64,000 nucleotides of DNA from Diploscapter coronatus (Eukaryota > Nematoda > Chromadorea > Rhabditida > Rhabditidae): NCBI GenBank assembly GCA_964036155.1, contig OZ038423.1:5843249-5907248 (forward strand), written 5' to 3'. Numbering within the stretch: the stretch's first letter is position 1; every line of letters starts with the position of its first letter. The position numbers and the translations under genes were made by a program. The notes beneath the pieces were generated by a model. The model did not search any database and was not told where the DNA came from. It was given only the letters and a program-made list of their open reading frames with translations. Of the stretch, positions 12,086-22,319 are shown piece by piece.

Positions 12086-12407
12086 TTAAAATGGTATCGT
12101 GTTGGCCTTTCTGATAGGATGTTTGCCTCCATAGATGATGAATTCAATATCTTCAAGATAAGAAAAGTGCCGATATACTATTGGTAATACTTGCTCATTT
12201 GTAAGAGTTAGCTTTAGCTTTCAAATATTATATGTCGATCGATTTTTCCTTTCGATTTATTGACATTTCAAAATACGAATCATCATGTCAACTTTAGCCT
12301 TTTCAAAAAGAAAAGAATTGCTATTGCTGACTAACTTGACGACCTTATAATCGTTGCTGTTAGGAAGTCTGAACACATGAACGCCATTTTGAAAGTATTC
12401 ACATATC
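12086..12407 (-). pseudogene. Possible 3' end of a minus-strand gene or gene remnant
   Basis: Two open pieces join in phase 0: 12293-12407 after a TACAG acceptor, and 12086-12217 ending in TAA. Together they read ..FQNGVHVFRLPNSNDYKVVK.. and ..LTNEQVLPIVYRHFSYLEDI... The second acceptor (TTGAAAG) is weak and no upstream exon or start was found, so this may be a decayed fragment. The end of the peptide recalls the FTH/DUF38 region of nematode F-box proteins, but only loosely. Confidence 0.3.
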
Positions 12408-12824
12408 CTGTATGTTAACTTTTGTTACTTTTATTATTCATCTTTTCTTTTCGCTGAATTTTTAAGCCAGAACTTATTCTGTCAATCAAATAATGATAAT
12501 GATTTTTAGGACTCCTTGAATTATTACTAGTTTTTATTAATTATATATATTTTATACTCTTATAGTGAATAAAAATGATCAATTTTTAATAAACTTCCTA
12601 ATCTTTACACATGTTCCCTCCTCCATTCATAGCTTATGCTTGATCATTTTTCACCATTACATCCTCATCTTTCTAGTTACTTCAATTTTCACAAGTATTA
12701 TTAAAAAATTCATCGTTCATGCTAATGTTACGATGATGTTACTTTCAATTATTTAAGAAGCATTTTTATCATACACCCATCTTTATTACTTCCTCTTTCG
12801 AATTCAATTAATTTTCTATTTGAG

Positions 12825-12830
12825 TTTCAG
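12825..12830 (+). promoter_or_regulatory. Candidate trans-splice (SL) acceptor
   Basis: The TTTCAG ends 6 bp before the ATG chosen for the downstream gene, a common placement for spliced-leader acceptors in nematodes. It could instead be the acceptor of a 5'-UTR intron. Confidence 0.4.
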
Positions 12831-12836
12831 ATTATT

Positions 12837-14149
12837 ATGGATCTATCTACAAATCCAATCATTGGAACTTTAGCTGTGGTAAAAACAATAAACTGGTAAA
12901 AGTGGCTTCATGCAAAATTTTAGAATAATTCAGTCTTTAAATTCCTCACTGATTGTGATCATAACCTTGTTCACATGCTGTCCTTTTTATTGGAAGATTC
13001 CAGTATCACAATCGAAGAAAAGATCAAAACTCTAGACCAATTTTCTTCAATTTTTTCTGAAAATATGAAGAGGGAATATCGGCGATGGAGGTTTCTCAAT
13101 ATGCCCAAGACGGTAACAAATCCAAACTATAGTTTGGCAATAATTTTATCTGCAGCTACCAACATTTCTTGAGAATGAATCGAATTCCCTGAAACCAATT
13201 CTGCAAATATTCCTTCGTGATGCGAAAACGTTAGGTAAACGAGAAATTAAATAATGAATATATCTTTAATTATTTCAGATGAATTGATCGAAAAATTGTT
13301 AGCGATAAAAGATTCGATAAAGAATAAATTGGGTCTCTCCGAATATTTACGAATCGAATGCTTTGATGTCGATTGGGAATCAATGATCGATTTGAGGCAA
13401 GAAATATACTCAGAGAAGCTCTCAAATAAAACCAACAGGCAATTTTTTTTCTAAAATTAGAAACAAATTCACATTTTCAGGAGCATAATGTTGTATTGCA
13501 ACTTTCTAGACTCACTAAATTTATTTTCGTTAAAGATAGAGATTGTAGATTCAATTTTCACTAAATATTTTATAACTATTTGTTTTGGAGATAATGATTA
13601 TTCCGTAGAAAAGAAATGCATTTATCTGGCTAAATCGACATTTTCCATGAATCCAATCAGCAAAATGCTTTCCGCTCGATATGTTGTTAATCAATCACTC
13701 ATTTCTCAAATGAAGAAGCTGGAAACGAATGAAATGCAAACACAAATTCACGAGCCTGGAGAAGTAAGGATGTTTGTCAGAGATGACATAATCGGAATCT
13801 ATCTTTTCTCAGCAAAGGTAATTTATGGATAAGTAAAAGTACCATAGGAAATAATGTGCGAAACTATGACGAACATTAATGCTTGAAAATGCAATAGATA
13901 ATTCGGGTTCTATTATCGCAGTCTTCAAGTTAGATATCACGTGATGTGCTTCTTTAATATGGTGGCAATATATTCACGAAGCTTATTTTGCACATTGAAA
14001 AATATAACTTTTAGGTGTCTCCTGGTGCGAATAACAAAAGATCGATTTTAGTTGGTAGAATCCAAGAAGGATTGCAACACTTGTTTGATGCAGGGAATCA
14101 AAAGCATTCGAATGAATTGAAACTGAAAATATCCGATGTCACATTATAG
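12837..14149 (+). CDS. Unrecognised 313-residue protein
   Basis: Exons: 12837-12878, 12924-13112, 13156-13234, 13279-13438, 13481-13817, 14015-14149. All phases agree. The introns are 42-45 bp apart from the last (197 bp). The 42-bp intron 13439-13480 begins with GC (ACAG|GCAATT) and ends TTTTCAG; using it is the only way to keep frame. The product is soluble, mostly helical in appearance, with no signal peptide, no membrane segment and no motif I can name. Fragments to search with: HMLSFLLEDSSITIEEKIKT, LGLSEYLRIECFDVDWESMI, GRIQEGLQHLFDAGNQKHSN. The start sits 6 bp after a TTTCAG acceptor. The gene converges on the RRM gene. Confidence 0.75.
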
Positions 14150-14225
14150 AATAACATCATTCAACTTTATTAGGTAATCGGCATAATTTAAAAACGAGTG
14201 TATTTTTTAAATGAATTGAAGTTTG

Positions 14226-14275
14226 AATAAACTTTTCAAGATTTTCAAAATGATTGTTTGAAAATCCATTTTATT
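14226..14275. terminator. Poly(A) signals of two converging genes
   Basis: AATAAA on the plus strand is at 14226-14231, 77 bp after the stop of the 313-residue gene. AATAAA on the minus strand is at 14270-14275, 64 bp after the stop of the RRM gene. The two mRNA ends should meet or overlap here. Confidence 0.6.
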
Positions 14276-14338
14276 TGATTTCGAAAAATCAAATGCATTT
14301 TGTGAAATTTCTAAGAGGGGTTTTTCTTCAGATAGATA

Positions 14339-16296
14339 TCACTTTCGATGATATTTGACATGTAATTTGCAAGAACCGATCTGAAATAGCATATTTAAAA
14401 ATAAATAATTTCTATCGGTTTATACTTTAGTTTCATTCAATTCGTGAATTGCCCTAACTGCTTCGTATTCATGTTCATATTCAACGATTCCGGCAACAGT
14501 TGGATATTTGGGATTCTTTGGAAGTATCTGAAAATGAATTTTTAGTTTAGTTGTTTTTGGGGAAATATTAATGTTTCAGTATGTGAAAAGGATGAAATAT
14601 ATTTTGAATTTAATGAAGTAACTCTCTTTAGTTTAATTCTAATGCACAGTGCTTTAACTTATCCGGCACCATTCTTTAGAAAAGATTTGCAGACTCTATT
14701 AACTTACCATTATCACTAAAATATTCTAAAGTTATTCTCAATAATTCTATCCAATCTGATTTTTAAAATCTATCATAAGTCAAGAAAAAAGATTTTTGAG
14801 TCATTTATGTGGACTTCGTCGGAAACGACAAGAGTGAGTAAAGCACTGCGTAGCTGCGAGAAATGTACATCATGCATTATCGTCATGAACGAATATTAAA
14901 TTCATGATAATTCGACTGGTATTTTACTTTAGCACACTTGATATTGCCGCATTTCGAAAATATGTTATGCAAATCGAGATCCGTCATTGTTTCGGGCAGA
15001 TTCGTTACGAATAATTTCTTCTGAATTGTCAAAAATCAGTCTTCATCGAACATTTAGCATTACTTTCTGTTGTGCTTCTGGTGCAAAATTACGACTTTCT
15101 TGATTGATCATAATCGCAGGTGGTTGTCTGTTTCGAGGTTGAGGATTGTTCGATCTCTCGTATCTGTTCTGAAATTATTTCATTCAAAAGAATATTATTT
15201 CAACTTTCTAACATCTTGTCCATTAATCTCAGAATATGCCGGAGGAGGAGGAGAATAAGTGATAAATTGAATTTGACGGGGCTGTGCAGGGATACATTTT
15301 TGATTCTGATCAGGATATTCTTGGACGAAGTGAAATGGAGAAACAGGTTGCTGAGGGAGTGGAGTCGTCGCCGGAGTGCTGGTATTTGGACAGGGAGTTT
15401 CTGAAATTAAATATTCGAAAATATTCCGATTTCTGGAAACAATGTTTCCGTATACAAAAATGATTTTATGCAAATCTACTTTTTTTCGATAAATCAGTTA
15501 AATTGGAGCTCTTCACTTGATACACGGCTCTAATTTGTTGTCCGTTGTACTGAAAACGTATATATTTTTACTTTCATATTAGAAAACTATACCATGTAGC
15601 CATTAAACGTTCTCAAAGCAATTGCGGCAGTATCGACTTTATTGAAGAATACGATCGCTTGGCCACGAAACTCTGTCGTGTTCTTGTCGGATATCATCAA
15701 AAGTTCCAGAATATTTGCTCATTCTGACAAATTGTCTATTACCTGAACTCGGATAAAGCCCTTGCACCTGGAGAAGAGCGATTCCAAATCTTCCTTGCGG
15801 ACACTATTTGGCAATCCGCTGACAAACAAGTTGTTGCGAATTTCAGTGTTACCATCTTTCTAAAGATAATTAATCCAAGATAAATAGGAGAAAAGCTACT
15901 ATCAAGAAAAAATCTCTTTACCATCTGAAAACTAGGGCAAACGTTGAAGTTCGATCAGAACTTTACTATCACTAATTAGAAATGAGTTGTCCATATAGAC
16001 TATTTTAGGAACGCTGCGAGGGAAAATCGATATTTTCATTAACCTACCTTCAAAACAGTAAACTGTGAAGTCCAATTCTCGTTTATTGGATTTTCCTTCT
16101 TCTCGCTTAGAGCTTCTTTCTGCTTCAATTCAGCATCTTTCAACTTTTTCTCCAGAATTTCAATCTGGGCCTGGAGTTCTTCCTTCGAAACTGAAATTGT
16201 TCCAAAATTAAATTTAACTGAAATATTTCAAAGAATAATACCCTTCTTGCTCTTCTTATCTAAAGGCTTTGAGTCTGTCACATTTACGTTGCCCAT
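14339..16296 (-). CDS. RNA-binding protein with two RRM domains
   Basis: Exons (minus): 16242-16296, 16048-16190, 15743-15859, 15593-15697, 15480-15549, 15213-15400, 15064-15168, 14928-15020, 14426-14527, 14339-14380; 339 residues. Seen: a charged, probably coiled-coil N-terminus (residues 19-55); RRM1 (about 76-150) with RNP2 LFVSGLP and RNP1-like FRGQAIVFF, close to U1A-type RRMs; a Pro-rich linker (TPATTPLPQQ, SPPPPAYS); RRM2 from residue 264 with LFVTNLP and a diverged RNP1 (TVAGIVEYE). All junctions fit except intron 3 (15698-15742): it starts GTAATAG, is 45 bp long, but must end ...CTTTTG rather than AG to give the expected RRM1 sequence. An upstream in-frame ATG at 16417-16419 would add 41 residues. 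Inferred role: RNA processing. Confidence 0.8.
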
Positions 16297-17948
16297 CGTT
16301 TGGAGACGATCGATTGGATGTACCCACCTAAATTCAAAATTGCCGAATATTCTAGATGAAAAGTAAGGATGCTGCCGAATTTTAGCGGCCAATCGCAAAT
16401 CACTCCGACTTGGACTCACTGATAAGAGACTATAACAAATAATTTTATACCATCACTTATGACTGACTGCTGAAGTTGCAGACAAGTAAAAAGCTTCGAT
16501 GATAACCGAAAAGTTTTATTGGTAGAATAGGATGTATCAAAGAATTAAGACAATTTTGTCGTTTGAAAAGCTGAAATTATAAAACTATCTTGCTCTAGCT
16601 CCGAATACTAGAGATCATTAATTTTCATAAATTCAACTTTGCATGGTTACAAATTAAATGATAAATTTGATGAGGTTCGTCCTTCTTATATTACCATAAT
16701 TATATAAAGACATTGAGAGAGACATCGTTGTTTACGCTTGAATTCGAGATATTATTCCATCCTCATATTTGCCTGTGGAAGAATTCCTTTCTGGGAGTAT
16801 TTTTTCACAGATATTAGGCTTAATATTGTAGTTTTTTGGATCAAAATTTGAATTTTAAAGCAAACAAAATTATGCATTGTGAATGTGGTGAGAAAAAATT
16901 AAAATTGAATCCCATTGAATTGGACATCTATGCAAGTCAATTTACGTTCTATGCAATATCTCTAAATCATGGTTTCTTTTTATTTTGAAATTCATTTTAT
17001 CAGCATAAACGCATGTATCCTTCCTTCCTTACTTTGACACTCAATTTGTGCACCTGTTTTGAGTTGCACTTTCATTTTGTCAGTCAATCCTTCAGTCCTC
17101 ATTCCTCATTCCTTCGGTCTTTCCTCTGTTCACATGCGTGTTTGTCGCGTCTCCCTTCCTTCCTTGCATCCTCCCCTTTTTTACTCTCTTCATTCATCTC
17201 ACTTTTCCTCCTCTTCCCTTCTCTTCGTTGCATCGTTTCGTTTTCTATCTTGATATTCCCCAACAACTGCTCAGTTTCCATTTTCCTCCCTCCACGTTTC
17301 GAGTTTGAGTGGGGTTCACATTTTTTTGTATTCTTTATTGCGAAACTCTTAAATTTATTTCTATTTCTAAAGATCAAAAGTTAGAACAAAAATGCCTTTT
17401 TTCAAAATTGTTCAACTCTATGAACAGTTTTTTCGTTGTAAATAAACAGTTTTCGCTCATGCGAAAATAATGGTCTTTTTTATATTGTCGTCATTTATTT
17501 ACCTCAAAATATTTCGAAGAAAATTAGTTTTTCATCTCACCTCAATTGAACTGAACGCTTCCATCTGTCACGTAAGGCTGCATTCAAACGTCCTCGCCAT
17601 TTCGCCTTTGCTTTTTGACAATCGATTTTCAACTCGTTGTTATTGTTGTCAGTCTTCATTCTTCCTCGTTTTTTTACTCTTTCATTTGCCCCGTTCTATT
17701 TCTCTTATTTTCCTTCCCTCTTTATTTTTAGCCCCACGTTTTCTCTGATTTTTTCCAGTCAACGATTCTTTTCGCCTTCTTCTTCTTCTATTTTTTCGCA
17801 GCAAGCGGCAAACCAATTGGATTAACATCTCTCGGAGGGAGTAATTCTTCCGAGTCTGCCATTTTCGCAGATTTCATATTCCCGTTCTCCATTCGCGGTT
17901 TCAGCCACTTACTTTCAGAAATCTTGGAATCCTGAGCAAACCGAACAA
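16297..17948. other. Divergent intergenic region with strong pyrimidine bias
   Basis: This lies between the heads of the RRM gene and the 11-mer-repeat gene. From about 17010 to 17810 the plus strand is made largely of C and T (runs of TTCC, CTTCTT), which produces spurious Ser/Phe/Leu reading frames on the plus strand and Lys/Arg/Glu frames on the minus strand. A TTTCAG near 17916-17921, 28 bp before the start codon, may be an SL or 5'-UTR acceptor. No other gene seen. Confidence 0.55.
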
Positions 17949-20900
17949 ATGAGTGGATTTCTCAACTCCCTAGTTGAAGGAGGTAGGCTTCATTGTACTA
18001 AAAATTGAAAATAGAGAATGTTGGCCATTTAAAGTAAGTTTCTTTGGAGATAAGATCAATTATGCACTTCATAGGAGCATTGTGAGAGAAATAATTACTA
18101 TAAAATATATTGCACTATTTCTATTCTAGTTTCATTTTGCTGCTGCAAACAACCCTTGATTCACATCCCGTGATTCATCCCAATCAAACAGTTGAACTCT
18201 GCTTGTCATTTACCTATTTCATCATTCCTCATTTCCGTTGTAATGAGCGATGGCCGTCGTCTGCATTGCAGCACTGCTTGTCGCTTCTGGCAAAACAGCA
18301 TAAACCCATTGGGAAAGGACTAGAATCAGTCAAAACAGTTGGCCGCTTGCCCGATTCATTTTCACGTCTATTTTGCCGCCCTCTTTTCCCACATCTAAAA
18401 GCATTTTTCTTCTCTGCAATCTCCTTGATCTATCCACCGCACTCATCATCTCTATCTTTCTAGTTCAAGCGACTTCTCTCGAAAGTTCAGTCTCTTCTCT
18501 CATTTTTGCATCTCCCAACATCTGTTAGAATTCTCGTGACATAAAACAAAACAACGCGAAGTTACGAAATCGTGAGAATTTCGATGGGAGTTTCTTACGA
18601 AAAACCGAGACATTGTGGCTAATGAAACTAATGAGAGAAAGGAATTCCGAGAATTGTTTTTAGCGCAAAACTTAACGCATGATTGGGAAGAAAGGGGAGG
18701 AGAAGGGAATTGAAAATTCCTCGACGATTCATTCATCATGTGCAAATACGGGAGTATCATAAAACCGTGAAGAAAGCGTTGCATTGTTCCCTCAAGAACG
18801 TCATTTTTCACCGAAAGAAAATAATAAAGGAAAATCGAGGTATCATGGATCATTGCATACTTTTCAGCCAAATCGGCAGCCACAGCTGTTTCTGAAGCGA
18901 TCGAAGAGACCAACAATCAACAGGCTGCTGACGGTCAGCCGCAGCCTCCTGCGGAACAGACCAAGCAACCAACTCCTCCACCTGCACAAGATCAGACTGA
19001 CAAGTCAGGAAGTCCTGCTCCCGCTGGTGATCAGGGTAATACACAAAATTGAGCGTATTTTGTTATACATTCCGAAAAAAGCGTTAATTATAAGAATGAG
19101 AAAGTGACTAGAGAGTTTGAAGGGAAAATACTCATTTTTATTGGATAAACCATTTCGTCAAAGCAATGGGAGAACAAATTATGAAGTTATCAACGCGCAT
19201 GATCATTCATCTATGCTCGAATGAACTCTTTTCAGTCTTGAAATTATTTCTCTTGACCAGATAGATAAGAAGATCAGAAAAATTCCAAAGATTTTCGAGA
19301 ATTTTAAGTCAATAAAGTTCAAAAGTCGGAAAGCTTCATGCTTCTTTCATCCACTGCCAATTGTTCTGGTCAGCTGATATTCCGCCATTTCGAAGGTTTA
19401 TGGCTTTCATAAAATCGCGAAAATTTTGTGGCAGATTTTTGTCCTGAACTTAGAAAAACCTGAGCTTCAAGAGTTTCTGAATTTAATTTACTTTATTCGT
19501 CATGTAAAATTGGTTTCTCGCATTTCAAATTTATTTATAAGCGGTAAATTGCGAGACTCCCAAACTTGTGGATGCGAAACTTTTAGAAAATTATGACACG
19601 TTATGACACACATCTCAATAGCCAATGCGATGAACTTCCATAATCGTTTTCTCTTAGAATAGCATTTCTTTAAAAATTCCACTAATTATGCATGATTCCA
19701 GGCTTCCTCGGCAAGCTGGTTGATCTTGGGAAGGACGTGGTCGAAGCTCTCGGAGATCAGACCCAGAAGGCTGGCCATGCTGCTGCCGACGGGGCCTCGA
19801 CTGCTGCAACGAAGACCGAGGACGCGGCGAAGAATGCTGCTGGTCTGACGAAGGAGCAGCTCGAGCAAATCGGGAACACCGTTGGAGGATTGGGTCCGAA
19901 AATCATTTAGGCTGGATGAGATTATTGTTATTTTTGTTGCATTTCAGTGCAAGGTCTGGCAGAAAAGACCGGATGGACCAAGAGTGGAAGTCCAACTGCA
20001 ACTGGTGAAGCAGGTCAGGATGCTGATACTTCTGATGGCAACAAGGCACCTGCACCGACTCCGGCCGAACCCGAACAGAAATTCGATGCACAGCCAGTCA
20101 TCGATGACGTGGAAGGAGAACGTAAGAAATTTTTTTATTGCTGGGTAGAATAGATTTGACATTCGGAGCACAAATCGAAGTGAGTTTTCTAAATCTTTCA
20201 AAAACCAGGTTTGAAACCTATGTTTTAAACTTATCGGAGTTGAATTTATAAAAATAAAAAAAACGAAGATTTTCATTTGAACTCCAGCTATTATTTAAAT
20301 CCATAAATAATGTGGAAAGTAATTACTTTCAGTCCAAAAAGTGGTTCACTCCGGATACACCGCTGCTAAGGAAGGTTCGAAATAGAAGTTGTTATTTTGA
20401 GTTCTACTCATGTTTTGCAGTTAAAACTGATTTATTTTAGAATAGTCTTTTCTAAGAATGGAATACTGAAATTACCTATGTTGAATTCGAAGTACAACTA
20501 ACAGTTTCATAATAGTTTAATCATATTTGGTCTCATCCTTTGAGGTATTCAAATTTGTCTACTTACTTACCCATGTCATAGGTAGATTATTGTTGACGAA
20601 TTACATCGACAATAAGTTTTCTATCCTTTACAAACATGTCCTAATCGAACCATTGTATCATGTTCAATGTTGATTGAAATGTATAACAGAATATGGTGTT
20701 CAATAAAATAATGATTAGTTAGTTGCCCTGCAGTATTTTTTCAATAATAACCCGTTTTGTTCTTTCATAAATGTGAATTCTGGTATTCCACATTTATAGT
20801 CTGAATTTGATCATTGATATTTTTTCTTCAAAAATCACACGTCGGTGTCACTCTTAAACTTACATAGATGAGCAAGCATGACTCATCAAATGAATTTTGA

Positions 20901-22319
20901 TCGCGTTTCCTGTACACTTCATGACTATTTGCTTTTATTTTAGTAGAAAGCAATTGTAAATCGATGTGTGATTTTTAGTGAAATCATCTAACAGAAAGCG
21001 ATGCGAAATGTTATCAGTGATGAGAATGATTTGCTATGCCTCTCAATTTTAGAAGAATATTTTTGCACTATTCTGATTTTCCAAAGCATTATCAAAAATA
21101 TTGGGAATTTGGATTTCAAAATTCATTTTTAATCCAGATCTTCATTCCACAGTAATTTTCAGTGGTTTCAAGTCCTTCTCAAAAGTCGCTCTCTGTTGGT
21201 TCATCCACTTTAGATGTAACGAAAATATTGAAAATTTACTCATAAATATTTCGAGATGACAAATCATAGAAGTATGAAAGTTATAGCAGAATCGATGCAT
21301 CGCGATTTGATGAGCTAGTAGGACAAGAATTTGTTGCTGATGAATAACTTTTAGATTCTACTGTGCATCTCATCACTGATGACGAATCATTAAAGAAATT
21401 TATTCGGCATTGTTTGCGATATAAGGAATGACGTGTATTGTTACTAACGAAATTCTTTCGCAAATATGGTCTAATAATTTTAGGAGATGCAGATTTCGAG
21501 CAGCCGAAGGAGGAGCAACCGAAAGAAGGCGGCGGAGTATTGGCTGGTCTGACTTCACTTGGCGAAGATGCCATTGGTTTTGTGTCTGACAGTGCAAGTG
21601 CCGCAGCCGAAAAAACGAAGGAACTTGGATCGAGTGCGGTCGAAACCGCTCAACACGGTTTGGAGACGACCAAAGACGTTGTCGTCGATATGGGTTCAAC
21701 TGCAAAAGAGGCAGCAGAAGCTGGAATAGACAAGATCTATGAACTGGGAGACAATGCGGCTGAAACGACGAAGGACACTGCTTCATCTGGAGTTGAAGCA
21801 GTAGAAGAAGCAGCCGGTGATGTCAAGGACTTCGTTGTCGATTCTGGAAACTCAGCCGCCGACGCAATTTCTTCTGGCGCCAATTCTGCTGTTGATCTGG
21901 CACAAGCAGGAGCTGAAAAGACCGCTGAGGTAGCCTCTGACGCCGTTGATGCCGTTAAGAATACCGTGGAAACTACGGAGTTGTACCCGAAATTGGAGCA
22001 GAACGAGGACAGCAAAGTTGCAATGCCAATTCTCGACAATGGAATAATAATGGGGATTGCAATGGTCGACGCGAATCAAACAGTCCAATCTGATGCGAAG
22101 GATTCTGGCAAAGACGAAGAGGCAAATAAGCAAGAAACTGAAGGAGAACAACCAGAAATGAGTGCCGCCGAGCAAACAGCAACTGCCGTAGCAATCGCTC
22201 AAGTGACTGCTGAAGGAATGGCAGAAGCTCTCGCGGATGCACACCCAGTTCCTGATCCAATGGAGCAGAAGACTATCACTCACACTTGTGATGGTAATAG
22301 TTGTTGTCAGCGTGTGTGA
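17949..22319 (+). CDS. Same gene, predicted short form ending in exon 6
   Basis: If the 5' splice site at 22294 is not used, exon 6 reads on for 26 bp to a TGA at 22317-22319, giving 481 residues ending in GNSCCQRV. An AATAAA lies at 22422-22427, 103 bp after that stop, so a complete alternative mRNA end exists. This form would keep the acidic Ala/Glu/Lys repeats and lose the Gly/Val repeats and the basic cluster. The near-terminal CC could be lipid-modified; that is inference only. Confidence 0.55.

Noticed and set aside
16297..16419. Upstream ATG of the RRM gene at 16417-16419
   Set aside because: Possible, but a GAATTTAG acceptor just before the chosen start and the unrelated composition of the extra 41 residues favour the downstream ATG.
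17013..17825. Overlapping Ser/Phe/Leu-rich frames up to 123 codons
   Set aside because: Translation of a CT-rich tract; no exon structure.
18500..18916. 138-codon minus-strand frame
   Set aside because: It overlaps exon 2 of the repeat-protein gene in shadow; the upper-strand exon is supported by phase.
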